Assembly (NCBI GenBank): GCA_963691705.1
Contig: OY829539.1
Span: 11,658,501-11,722,500, forward strand
Length of the DNA stretch: 64,000 bases
Direction of reading: 5' to 3'
DNA from: Viola odorata
Taxonomy: Eukaryota; Streptophyta; Magnoliopsida; Malpighiales; Violaceae
Shown here: piece by piece, positions 48,292 through 57,175 of the stretch
Layout of the letters: the number at the start of each line of letters is the position of its first letter
Numbering within the stretch: position 1 is the first letter of the stretch
Notes under the pieces: model-generated
Told to the model about the DNA's origin: nothing
Seen by the model: only the letters and a program-made list of their open reading frames with translations
Databases searched by the model: none
Position numbers and translations under genes: made by a program

Positions 48292-48776
48292 TATATGGGC
48301 TACTGTTTAGGTAAGGGGAACTAAGGAACTATTTGGGAACTGGAAACTAAAATGTAGATTATGGCTAGATACCAATACATTCGTAGAATTAAATGCTATT
48401 TTAGACACAGCAAGCTCAAAAAGTATGATAGGATATAGTTTAATACCCAAAAAATACCATAAACAGTTAAAATACAAAATAGTTACCAAAACAGCTGAAC
48501 AAAGAAATATGATAATCACACAACAGGTAGAAGCTCAAGGAATACAGTTTATAGATTTTGCAAAAAATTATAGCATAAAGTACGAAATACCACAGATTAA
48601 CATAGCACCAGAAAATACAAAAAGTAATGATTTTTTACTAGGATTAAATTTTATATGCAGTCTAAATGGTAGTATCACAATAGCTAGAAATTGTATAACC
48701 ATTAGTAAAAATGTTTATACATTTCCAACAAATAAATACATACAGACAGCGGAGTTCGCACGAAAGCGTGGTGGAC
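47851..48776. repeat. Scrambled cluster of duplicated and inverted viral fragments
   Basis: In order: a direct piece of ORF3 (47852-47918, matching about 54953-55019); poly(T) plus the inverted R region (47919-about 48075, reverse of about 56480-56638); short inverted ORF2 pieces separated by CCCTAAA repeats (to about 48178, reverse of about 52345-52425); direct intergenic sequence (about 48192-48255, matching about 56312-56375); poly(T) plus inverted R again (48258-48349); and a direct ORF2 protease fragment (48346-48776, matching 52443-52873). The 124-residue frame at 48425-48799 is this fragment and not a separate gene. Short overlaps such as ACTA at 48346 suggest end-joining. Confidence 0.88.
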
Positions 48777-49021
48777 TTTACAGTTCTTGGACAATCTGAC
48801 AAAAGACTTGGACAGGCGTGGCAAGGGTATCCACAGAAGGAGTAAAGCCTGCTATAACCACGAACCCGCCAGGGTGAGTTAGATCTTTAAGTTATAATCT
48901 TGCTTTATTATCAACACCTTGTTTATGTTTACAAAAAATTTTTATGGCCTTTTATTGCTTATAATCGGGCTTATCTTTTAAAGGGAACTAATACTATTAA
49001 AACTGGAAACGTTTTCATAAT
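48776..49021 (+). other. Viral leader segment upstream of ORF1
   Basis: About 245 nt with no match elsewhere in the window. No TGGTATCAGAGC-type primer site was seen. It ends in an AT-rich stretch running into ORF1 without an AUG. Confidence 0.55.
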
Positions 49022-49537
49022 TTGATAAATCTTTTTTCTAAATCTCCCAAAAAACACTCTCTCACCATTGCGAATCATAAGTTAAAAAGAATCGAATACT
49101 TAGACCTCGAAATTTTGAAGGATAAGTATAAAGTACCTACAGAAGTAAGTGAAATTACTTGCAGAATAGATAAAAATTCAGAGCACAGACTCCACAGTTC
49201 TAACGCTCATTTAAATAGTCTAACAGACCTTATTATAAGTTTAGCAACTCGTTTAGACATAGAAAGAGACAATATTCATAAACAGATAGAAAGTATTAAA
49301 GAATCAATAACAGACAACAGTCGTTTTAAAAGTCTTATAGTAGAAAATCTAGATTTTATTAAACACCAGAACGAATATATCCTCACAGAAAATAAGAAAG
49401 ATAAAAGCATAAAACCAACAGAAGACTCACCAGAAATTTCTAGTTTAACCAAAGCCTTAGAAAAGCTAAACCTAGAAAAAACTATTAAAATTATTAATAA
49501 ACCAATAAAATATAATCACTGGTCACCTAGAAAATGA
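49022..49537 (+). CDS. Pararetrovirus ORF1 (about 171 residues, no AUG start)
   Basis: Open from 49001 after a TAA at 48998-49000, ending TGA at 49535-49537 and overlapping the ORF2 ATG by ATGA. There is no in-frame ATG, so the given start (TTG, context AATTTGATAAAT) is arbitrary; a near-cognate codon or a lost AUG is implied. Rice tungro bacilliform virus ORF1 is known to start at a non-AUG codon. The size fits badnavirus/tungrovirus P1. The protein is rich in Lys, Ile and Glu, with a probable helical or coiled middle (about residues 60-125) and a basic C terminus. Function is not inferable from sequence. It could be annotated as starting at 49001. Confidence 0.7.
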   Translation: MINLFSKSPKKHSLTIANHKLKRIEYLDLEILKDKYKVPTEVSEITCRIDKNSEHRLHSSNAHLNSLTDLIISLATRLDIERDNIHKQIESIKESITDNSRFKSLIVENLDFIKHQNEYILTENKKDKSIKPTEDSPEISSLTKALEKLNLEKTIKIINKPIKYNHWSPRK

Positions 49538-52500
49538 GTAATTTTAAACCTTTTAGTGGAAGTAGTAGAACCATACAAGAACAGCCTCGAAGAAGTATGT
49601 CTTCCAGAGAAGAAATTAGTGGAAACACCTTTCTAAATAAAGTATTTAGTAAAGGATCAGGAAGCAATAGCTCACAGACTGTAGTCCAATTAGAAGAAGA
49701 AATAGATGTAGACAAAAACTTAGAAATATACAATAACGAACAATTAGACGCAATGAACCCCAGAACCCTATACAAAGTAGGACCTCTAAACATGAATACA
49801 ACATTAATTAGGAGTAATAGGGAAGAAAGTCTTAGAGTAGTAGATACGGCAGAAACAATAGACTTATTCACCCCAGAAATGATTGATAAAATAAAACAAA
49901 CAGGTAAATTATTTGCACATACAGGACTAATAGTAATAGGTATAAAAGGATTAGGAAGAAAAGCATTAGGAACTAAAGCATTAGTTCTAATTTTAGACAA
50001 ATCATGGAAAACAGATGTTAAAAAGGCAACCATAGCAGGAATGGAAGTAGATCTTAGTCAGAACAGTGCTATCTTTTATTGTGCACCCGCAATATTAAAG
50101 GATATTAAAGATTTAAAAAATCTAAAAATAGGTCTAGATACCAAAGGATATGAAGATTACAAAGGAAATAATTTAGTAATCAGTATAGCAATCTTAGGAA
50201 AAGCTAGTAACAGATCTGGTATGAATTACAATGTGAATATAGAAGGAATAGTAAAGAACCTAGCCAGTCGAGGAATTAAAATGATAGATCCAGTAAAGAT
50301 AGATCCTGAAGAATTAGCAGGACGAGAATGGTCACTAAAGAAATTCACAGATACTATTGAAACAATATTAGTACCAGAGAAGAGTGTCATTTATGAAGAT
50401 AAAGACGGAAACTATAGCATGAGATTTAATAATTATGTAGAAAAAGAACCAATAAAAGAAGATGACAGTGATCAAGAAATTAGTATGATGAATGCAGAAT
50501 TAGGAGAACCAATATATGATACAGAAAATGAAGAAAACCCCATATATGACACAGAAAATGAAAATATAGAAGAATGCATAGGGTATGGATTATATGAAGA
50601 AATGTATGAAGAAACAGAAGAAATAAATGAAATAGAAGAAATAGCTGGTTTCAAAACAGAAGAAGTTTATAAAACATTTGACCAAATAATTAACAAGAAG
50701 TTCACAGAAATCAATATACAAGAACAAGTTGATGACATGCTAATAGAATGTATGACAGAGTTAGGATTAGAATATGAAGAAGCCTATAACAGGCTAAATG
50801 AAGTTTTTAACCTACCATTAGTAACAGACATAGTTAATGGAAAAACAGTAATGAGTGATTTTTTCAAATCAGAAGTTAGCTTTATGGACCAGAACATAGA
50901 TCCTAGAGGAATTAAGAGACCAAAACCAGAATTCGTAACACCTGGAGCCTCAGGAATAGAAATGTTAGGTAGAGAACCATGGGTACCTGCCACGGCAGTA
51001 TACCAAGGTGAATCAAATCTTAGAGGAAGAGGAACAAGAATGCCTATAGGAAAACTTTACAGTTCACATATGTTATTAATAGAACAACAAAGTCCTCAGT
51101 TGTGGCCAGACGAGATATTAATCTGGGAACAGACAGTCGTTAGAAATTGGGAAACCAATAAAAGAGAAGATATAGATATGTTTTCATACCTAGAAACAAC
51201 ATTAGGACCAACAGCATTAGGAATATGGCAGAGCAAAAAATTGAAAGACCCAGAAGGAATAAATACCATAAAAGCATTAGGAGATAATCCGTATAATTTT
51301 ACTAGTCAAATTAGAATATTATTATTAGGGGTAGACCCAGCCAAAGAAAACACTTTTATACAAGACACAGCAGTAAGAAACTTGGAACAACTAAGTATAA
51401 CAGACTTTAAATATATAAAAGAATTCAGCTCAGATTTTGCTAGACTATTAGCACAAACAGGAAAAGCTATGGAAGATGACTTATGTAATAAGTATTTCAT
51501 CAAGCTTCCAGGCGATTTAGGAAGATTAATGCATGAAGAATGGACCAAAGATTGTGGTCATATCACAGAACTAGGAATAGGACCTAGAATCACATATGTC
51601 TTTAAAAAGTTAGAAGATAAATGTAAAGAAGCCACTATGCAAGAACAAATGAAAAGACAAGCATGGGCATTTTGTAAAACAGCTATTTACACACCACAAG
51701 CCTATGGATATTATGATAGAAAAAAGAAATTCCTTAGAAAGAGTAAAACTTATAAAAAAGATAAAACTTGGAAAAATAAGGATAAATATGTTAAAAAACC
51801 TAGAAACAGAAGTTGTACATGTTTTATTTGTGGAGATCCAGATCATTTAGCAAATAGATGTCCAAACAAAAATAAAAATATAGAAAGGACAAATTTAATA
51901 GAACAATTAGGAGAATACGAGATAGAGAATATAAAAACAGATTCAGATAATGAATCAGTATATAGTATAGTGTCAGAAGAAGAACCTGAAAGTAGTACCA
52001 GAATTACATATACTTATATGAACACGGAAGAACAGGAACAAAGTATAGAATGTTTACATGAATGGATTAGGAACAGAGGAAATAACCACATGAGTTGTTT
52101 TAACTGTAGGTTATACCCTGCAATAGATAGACGATATCAGTGTAATAATTGCTTTAAAGAAGTATGCTTTATGTGCATTAAAAAGTTATTTCAAATAGAA
52201 ACAGATATAACAGGAAAAAATACAGAAAATAATACTCAAAAGGGAGTACTAGACGAAATACTTAGAGAACAAATCAAGAGACACGATGTAGAAATAGAAT
52301 TACTAAAATATAGAGTTTTAGAACTTGAAGCAAAAGCTGAAAAAAGAAAGGAAGTAGTTGAAACAGAAGTTAGTTATATGACAGAACAAGTGCAAGAAGA
52401 ATCATCCTTCACTATTAATAAATGTATAGCAAGCCTAATCACACTAAAATGTAGATTATGGCTAGATACCAATACATTCGTAGAATTAAATGCTATTTTA

Positions 52501-54414
52501 GACACAGCAAGCTCAAAAAGTATGATAGGATATAGTTTAATACCCAAAAAATACCATAAACAGTTAAAATACAAAATAGTTACCAAAACAGCTGAACAAA
52601 GAAATATGATAATCACACAACAGGTAGAAGCTCAAGGAATACAGTTTATAGATTTTGCAAAAAATTATAGCATAAAGTACGAAATACCACAGATTAACAT
52701 AGCACCAGAAAATACAAAAAGTAATGATTTTTTACTAGGATTAAATTTTATATGCAGTCTAAATGGTAGTATCACAATAGCTAGAAATTGTATAACCATT
52801 AGTAAAAATGTTTATACATTTCCAACAAATAAATACATACAGACAGCGGAGTTCGCACGAAAGCGTGGTGGACAACCTACCTTAGAATTCTTAAAACCAG
52901 AAACAAAAAGAACAAATTATATAGAAAACGAAACATACACTATGTTAGGAAGAGAATTGGCCTTAGATTTAGAAAAAGGACCAGATATTAAAAGTAGTAA
53001 AAACTACCCGATAATACAGAGATTAGAAAAAATAGGATTAATAGGTGAAGACATTAACAAAAACAAAGTAGAATATAAAGTCAAAATGCAAATTAAGAAT
53101 CCTGATATAAGAATTGTAACAGCAAACATAGATTACAGTCCATTAGATAGAGAGGAATTCAGAAAACAAATTCCTGAGATGTTAAATCAAGGATTAATCA
53201 GAAGATCAGATAGTCCTCATAGAACAGCAGCCTTTATAGTTAGAAATCACAGTGAGATCAAAAGAGGAAAAGCCAGAATAGTCTATAATTATAAAAGATT
53301 AAATGATAATACAATAGATGATGCTTATAACATCCCAAATAAAGACAGCCTAATAGGATTAATACAACAGAAAAAGATTTTTAGTAAATTTGATTTAAAA
53401 TCAGGATACAATCAACTAAAGTTAGAAGAATGGTTTAAACAATGGACAGCCTTTACATGTTCAGAAGGGCATTTCGAATGGAATGTTCTTTCGTTCGGAT
53501 TAAAAAATGCACCAGCAGTATTTCAAAGATTTATGGACTCTATTTTCTTAGAATTTGATTTTTGCCTAGTATATATAGACGATATTTTAGTAGCCAGTAA
53601 TAATATCAAAGAACATGAAAATCATTTAAGACAGATCTTTCAGAAAATAGAAAAACACAACATAGTAGTCAGTAAAAGAAAAATGGAATTATATAAAAGA
53701 AAAATATCCTTTTTAGGATTAGAAATAGGAAATGGAAAAATAGAATTACAGCCTCACATAGCAGAAAACATTCTAAAATTTCCAGATAGATTAGAAGGCT
53801 TAAAACAGATACAAGCATTTTTAGGAATACTAAATTATGCTAGAAAATTTATCCCCAATTTAAGTAAATTGGTAGGACCTCTTTATAGTAAAACAGCAAA
53901 AAATGGACAGAGAAATTTTAACAAAGAAGGTATAGAACTAGTAAAACAAATTAAAGAACAGGTTAAAAAAATTAAGCCATTAGAGTTACCCTTAACAACA
54001 GATTATATCATCATTGAATGTGATGGTAGTAAAGAAGGATGGGGAGCAGTCATGATCTGTAAACCCAATAAATATTCAGAAAAAGAAAAAGAAAAGATTG
54101 CCGCTTATGCAAGTGGTAATTTTAAAACAGGACAGAATTGGACAAGCCTAGATTTTGAAATTCAAGCATTAATAAATGCTCTAGACAAATTTAAGATTCA
54201 CCTACAGAATGAATTTACAGTCAGAACAGATTGTGAAGCTATAGTTAAGTTTCTAAAAAACGAAAATAGTAAAAAGATAAACAGAACAAGATGGGTAAAT
54301 TTACAGAATTTAATACAAGGAAATGGATATAAAATCTGTTTCGAACATATAAAAGGAAAAAATAACAGTTTGGCAGATTTACTGTCTAGAAATATTGAAA
54401 AACTATTTAAATGA
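49534..54414 (+). CDS. Pararetrovirus polyprotein: movement protein, coat protein, protease, RT, RNase H
   Basis: 1626 residues, uninterrupted. N-terminal 30K-type movement domain (LIVIGIKGLGRKALGTKALV, about 130-160); a Glu-rich linker with direct repeats (IYDTENE, about 325-345); a coat-protein region (about 480-740) ending in a basic tract. CCHC knuckle CFICGDPDHLANRC at 763-776. Second Cys motif CFNC..CNNC..CFMC from residue 855, matching CX2CX11CX2CX4CX2C, as known for badnaviruses and tungrovirus. Aspartic protease ILDTASS (D990). RT with KFDLKSGYNQ and YIDD at 1347-1350. RNase H ECDGS (D1497) through HIKGKNNSLADLLSR. Start ATG overlaps the ORF1 stop, and the TGA overlaps the ORF3 ATG. 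Expected to be cleaved by its own protease. Integrated copy; expression not shown. Confidence 0.93.
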   Translation: MSNFKPFSGSSRTIQEQPRRSMSSREEISGNTFLNKVFSKGSGSNSSQTVVQLEEEIDVDKNLEIYNNEQLDAMNPRTLYKVGPLNMNTTLIRSNREESLRVVDTAETIDLFTPEMIDKIKQTGKLFAHTGLIVIGIKGLGRKALGTKALVLILDKSWKTDVKKATIAGMEVDLSQNSAIFYCAPAILKDIKDLKNLKIGLDTKGYEDYKGNNLVISIAILGKASNRSGMNYNVNIEGIVKNLASRGIKMIDPVKIDPEELAGREWSLKKFTDTIETILVPEKSVIYEDKDGNYSMRFNNYVEKEPIKEDDSDQEISMMNAELGEPIYDTENEENPIYDTENENIEECIGYGLYEEMYEETEEINEIEEIAGFKTEEVYKTFDQIINKKFTEINIQEQVDDMLIECMTELGLEYEEAYNRLNEVFNLPLVTDIVNGKTVMSDFFKSEVSFMDQNIDPRGIKRPKPEFVTPGASGIEMLGREPWVPATAVYQGESNLRGRGTRMPIGKLYSSHMLLIEQQSPQLWPDEILIWEQTVVRNWETNKREDIDMFSYLETTLGPTALGIWQSKKLKDPEGINTIKALGDNPYNFTSQIRILLLGVDPAKENTFIQDTAVRNLEQLSITDFKYIKEFSSDFARLLAQTGKAMEDDLCNKYFIKLPGDLGRLMHEEWTKDCGHITELGIGPRITYVFKKLEDKCKEATMQEQMKRQAWAFCKTAIYTPQAYGYYDRKKKFLRKSKTYKKDKTWKNKDKYVKKPRNRSCTCFICGDPDHLANRCPNKNKNIERTNLIEQLGEYEIENIKTDSDNESVYSIVSEEEPESSTRITYTYMNTEEQEQSIECLHEWIRNRGNNHMSCFNCRLYPAIDRRYQCNNCFKEVCFMCIKKLFQIETDITGKNTENNTQKGVLDEILREQIKRHDVEIELLKYRVLELEAKAEKRKEVVETEVSYMTEQVQEESSFTINKCIASLITLKCRLWLDTNTFVELNAILDTASSKSMIGYSLIPKKYHKQLKYKIVTKTAEQRNMIITQQVEAQGIQFIDFAKNYSIKYEIPQINIAPENTKSNDFLLGLNFICSLNGSITIARNCITISKNVYTFPTNKYIQTAEFARKRGGQPTLEFLKPETKRTNYIENETYTMLGRELALDLEKGPDIKSSKNYPIIQRLEKIGLIGEDINKNKVEYKVKMQIKNPDIRIVTANIDYSPLDREEFRKQIPEMLNQGLIRRSDSPHRTAAFIVRNHSEIKRGKARIVYNYKRLNDNTIDDAYNIPNKDSLIGLIQQKKIFSKFDLKSGYNQLKLEEWFKQWTAFTCSEGHFEWNVLSFGLKNAPAVFQRFMDSIFLEFDFCLVYIDDILVASNNIKEHENHLRQIFQKIEKHNIVVSKRKMELYKRKISFLGLEIGNGKIELQPHIAENILKFPDRLEGLKQIQAFLGILNYARKFIPNLSKLVGPLYSKTAKNGQRNFNKEGIELVKQIKEQVKKIKPLELPLTTDYIIIECDGSKEGWGAVMICKPNKYSEKEKEKIAAYASGNFKTGQNWTSLDFEIQALINALDKFKIHLQNEFTVRTDCEAIVKFLKNENSKKINRTRWVNLQNLIQGNGYKICFEHIKGKNNSLADLLSRNIEKLFK

Positions 54415-56210
54415 TACAGGTAAGAATGAAGAAAAGGGTGATTAAACCCAAAGAACAGATGTTCAAGGAACAGACAGAAAACAAACAGGAGCAAGACACT
54501 CAAGAATCAGTATCAGACAGAACCATCATGTACAGAAACAATCTGGCTATGCCAGTCACAATTACAGAAAGAGGGTCATCATCCTCTAATATACAGAAAA
54601 TGGTTCCATCCACACAGAGAGCCTCTCCAGTAAGAGGAACAAACAGAGATCTTAGATTTGGTACAATGTACCTTCCAGAATTTACAGAAGGAGGTAACAA
54701 AAAATTCAAACCCTTTGAAGGATTGAATATAGATAGAGAACAGCAATGTTTGCTAGATAATATCTGGCACATACAGACCCTTCCTGCAGCAACACAGTTC
54801 AAAGTACAATGCTTAAATGCCTTAAGCATGTATTTCTCAGACAAAAATCCAAAAATTCACAGAAAGTCTTTTTCACATTATGTGATATACAGGGGTTTAA
54901 AAACAGGAGTTTTCAACAGTTTCAATACAGTTAAGAATTTCATCATGTGTCAAAATCCCATATACGTGGGATATCACAGTTTCTCAGAAGCCCTAGAAGA
55001 AGCAAGAGCCCAATTAGGCCCAAACTTCTACATAGAACCTGAAATAGTCAGGCCTTACTCAGAAGTAGCTAGAGAAGATACTAGCCAGATTATAGCAAGG
55101 CTAGAAGATAGGAACAGAAAGTTAGAGGAGCAGCTGGCCCAACTCCAACAACAGACAGCTACACAGATTGCTTTCCTCGAACAAAAGAGAGAAAAAGCAG
55201 AAAAACAGACTAAATCCATAGAAACATTGGCTTCACAAAGAGAAAATATAATGAAAAGTTTAAACAGCAAGGTCCAACAGCTAGACAAATTCCTTCAAAA
55301 AGAAAAAGCCCCAGTAAACAGAAGCAATACACAGCTTAAAGCCAGACTTCTAGACATGCCTGCTAGTAGAGTCCTCCAGCCACTATTTGAAGAATGGCCT
55401 GAAGGAGAAGAAATAATCAAACAGAAAACAGAAAATAGCCATTTTGAAGGACTACTTAATGCACAGAAAGAGATAGTAAAAATGCATTTTGGAGAACCAG
55501 GATGGAAATTTAGAGGAGTAAAAGTCATCCAAAAACCCTTCGCCTTAAACAGAGGACCATTCTCCAAATATCTAAAAGACACAGAAACAGCCGGACTATT
55601 CAAACTCCAAATAGATTTAAATATCACAGACCTTCCTTTTCAAAAAATTCTGTCATTCTTCCATATGGGAATGTTGGAACAGATAACTTTCAGATTAGAA
55701 GAAGAAGGAAAAATTGAACAATATCTAGAAGAATTTGGAGAGAAATTCTTCCTGATTATAGGAAACATGGCTGTTAGAAAGAAACTAAGATGCATCATAG
55801 ATTCTACTCTCCCAGCAGCAATGGGATTCGAAATAGTCCCTGCAAAGAAAAGAATTTTTGTTCTTACAGTAGACACAGACAGAGATCATATAGAGGACAT
55901 CAAAATGATTGCTTTGGATCCATATGATTTTTCAGAACTAGAAAATCCAGAAATATACAAAGCAGCACAGAGTCCTAGAGCCCTCTACACACCAGAAACT
56001 TGGATGAGTTACCATCTCTTAGGAGAAGGATACTTTATCCAGATCTACAGCACCAAAGAATGGAAGATGTTCCTTCCACATTCTGGAGATGGAAGACTTC
56101 TTGAGGAAGACAATATCATCAATCTCATAGAAGATCTACAAGATAGAGAGATGACAGAAGCTGGAAACGATAGTGATGACACTATTCCAGATACACACAG
56201 AGACATCTAG
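54411..56210 (+). CDS. Pararetrovirus ORF3, transactivator/viroplasmin-like (599 residues)
   Basis: Starts at ATGA overlapping the ORF2 stop. The segment at residues about 152-205 (HYVIYRGLKTGVFNSF, then VGYHSFSEALEEARAQLG) has the spacing of the viroplasmin / RNase-H1 N-terminal fold: Y-V-I/F-x-G-x-x-x-G-x-[FY]-x-S, then GY-x-S-F-x-x-A. That fold is found in caulimovirus inclusion-body and transactivator proteins. A long coiled coil follows (about 230-300, Glu/Gln/Lys-rich). The C-terminal 300 residues are unrecognised and end in an acidic tail. In caulimoviruses such proteins allow reinitiation on polycistronic RNA, which would suit the ATGA-coupled ORFs. The domain call is from pattern, not a search. 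Alternative: a tungrovirus ORF4-like protein of unknown role. Confidence 0.7.
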   Translation: MIQVRMKKRVIKPKEQMFKEQTENKQEQDTQESVSDRTIMYRNNLAMPVTITERGSSSSNIQKMVPSTQRASPVRGTNRDLRFGTMYLPEFTEGGNKKFKPFEGLNIDREQQCLLDNIWHIQTLPAATQFKVQCLNALSMYFSDKNPKIHRKSFSHYVIYRGLKTGVFNSFNTVKNFIMCQNPIYVGYHSFSEALEEARAQLGPNFYIEPEIVRPYSEVAREDTSQIIARLEDRNRKLEEQLAQLQQQTATQIAFLEQKREKAEKQTKSIETLASQRENIMKSLNSKVQQLDKFLQKEKAPVNRSNTQLKARLLDMPASRVLQPLFEEWPEGEEIIKQKTENSHFEGLLNAQKEIVKMHFGEPGWKFRGVKVIQKPFALNRGPFSKYLKDTETAGLFKLQIDLNITDLPFQKILSFFHMGMLEQITFRLEEEGKIEQYLEEFGEKFFLIIGNMAVRKKLRCIIDSTLPAAMGFEIVPAKKRIFVLTVDTDRDHIEDIKMIALDPYDFSELENPEIYKAAQSPRALYTPETWMSYHLLGEGYFIQIYSTKEWKMFLPHSGDGRLLEEDNIINLIEDLQDREMTEAGNDSDDTIPDTHRDI

Positions 56211-56213
56211 AAG

Positions 56214-56448
56214 GACGACGTAAGCAATGACGTCTACAGAAAAGAATCGTAAGCAATGACGATCACAGAAGACAGCTGTTAAAAGTAGAAAGACAGTCAC
56301 CTGTCTTTTGGCAGGATATAATTATTGTAACTTTACTTTTCTTTAATAATTATAGCTTTCCTTTCTTTTCTTTAGGACCTCTCCTTTTTTCTTTTTAGAA
56401 AGTGTCGGCCAATATGTTTGGCCTTTTCCTTATAGTTTCTCTATATAA
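56214..56448 (+). promoter_or_regulatory. Pararetroviral promoter: as-1-like elements and TATA box
   Basis: CGTAAGCAATGACG occurs twice (about 56219-56232 and 56248-56261), the first within ACGACGTAAGCAATGACGTC, an as-1-like pair of TGACG sites as in caulimovirid promoters. A TATA box, TATATAA, lies at 56442-56448. The transcript should start near 56475, giving an R region of about 130 nt to the poly(A) at 56604. A C/T-rich stretch lies between. Confidence 0.75.
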
Positions 56449-56600
56449 GGGATCTTCCCCTTCATTTGTAGAACAAGAGCAAGAAATATAATACAACGAG
56501 AGCAATTTCATTCAACCTATGTCTCTCTAAATTCTCTCTCTAGTTTCCAGTTCCCAAATAGTTCCTTAGTTCCCCTTACCTAAACAGTAGCCCATATATA

Positions 56601-56603
<3 letters not shown>

Positions 56604-56638
<35 letters not shown>
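56604..56638 (+). other. 35-nt poly(A) tract at the viral 3' junction
   Basis: Follows CCCATATATATAT. The same viral position borders poly(T) in both inverted copies (47919-47949 and 48258-48288). No canonical AATAAA was seen upstream; AATATAATA is at about 56492. Confidence 0.8.
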
Positions 56639-56641
<3 letters not shown>

Positions 56642-56771
56642 TCGAACCGGCGACTGCTGTATATTACCCTCGTCGGAGAAAACCTTTCTCTCCCTCTCTC
56701 AAAATCAACCAACCGCTGCGTATATACCACTCCCTTTCTTTTATTTCACCGGACACCCCCTATTTATACCA

Positions 56772-56774
<3 letters not shown>
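56639..56774. other. Filler of unknown origin between poly(A) and poly(T)
   Basis: 136 bp (GAGTCGAACCGGCGAC to ATTTATACCACTC) matches neither the virus nor the LTR within this window. It may be captured host DNA or an unseen part of the viral leader. Confidence 0.4.
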
Positions 56775-56806
<32 letters not shown>

Positions 56807-57175
56807 TTCGTATGCATAATATTTAAAATTATCAAAATTTAATTTATCCGTTGGGCATGATTATTAAATTAGGACTTCTTATTTTTCAAGTATCTTCAAA
56901 TACCTCTTTATCCGGTAACCTTTTTAGGATGTGACTCGGGTGCCTAACACCTTCCCGAGTCCATAATACGACCCCAAACTGTTGTTCTCGGGTTCAGACC
57001 CATTTTGCCTTAGTTTTTATTTTTTATGCCATGACAATAGGTTCCTTAAACCTAGAAATAAATTAGGGTGGCGACTTCATATGCATTATGTGAGATGGGT
57101 CTGATTTCGTCTCACATCCAGTCCCAAACCCGCGTCACATTAGGATCAAATCCAAAGAGGGGGTGCGACACAACC

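Larger units (their letters stand above)
47851..56803 (+). mobile_element. Endogenous pararetrovirus (Caulimoviridae, badnavirus/tungrovirus-related), rearranged at its left end
   Basis: An integrated copy of a plant DNA pararetrovirus. The order is: scrambled viral pieces (47851-48776), a leader segment (48776-49021), ORF1 (49022-49537), ORF2 polyprotein (49534-54414), ORF3 (54411-56210), an intergenic promoter (56211-56475), a presumed R region to 56603, poly(A) (56604-56638), a filler, and poly(T) (56775-56803). Both ORF junctions are ATGA overlaps. No integrase is present, as usual for the family; integration is by host repair. All three large frames are uninterrupted. I did not find an initiator-Met-tRNA primer site in the leader piece, so the copy may not be complete. 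The genus is not assigned. Confidence 0.93.
37895..57170 (+). mobile_element. TAT/Ogre-like non-coding LTR retrotransposon (element 2), host of the pararetrovirus
   Basis: The 5' LTR is 37895-39097. A primer site TGGCGACTTCGCTGGGGACC (39101-39120) is complementary in pattern to tRNA-Arg, as in TAT/Ogre elements. The internal region has no pol domain, a polypurine tract lies at 46041-46054, and the 3' LTR runs 46055-57170, interrupted by viral DNA. The target duplication is CAACC at 37890-37894 and 57171-57175. The insertion site is the Copia gag region. Internal sequence 39121-46040 contains several tandem arrays and long low-complexity frames but no recognisable gag or pol, so it fits a LARD. 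Stretches 40200-42700 and 43440-43970 hold nothing that I recognise. Confidence 0.88.
46055..57170 (+). repeat. 3' LTR of element 2, split by the pararetrovirus
   Basis: The LTR sequence runs 46055-about 47850 and resumes at about 56804-57170. Without the insertion it is about 2.16 kb. It starts TATTGCTACCC (5' LTR: TGTTACTACCC) and ends GGGTGCGACA. At the break, the 5' LTR reads TTTTTGCATATATATATTCG uninterrupted. It holds a GC-rich 46690-47220 stretch with Leu/Arg-rich frames of no recognised family. Confidence 0.88.

Noticed and set aside
48425..48799. 124-residue protease-like ORF
   Set aside because: It is an apparently identical duplicate of part of the viral polyprotein (52443-52873) within the scrambled cluster, not an independent gene.
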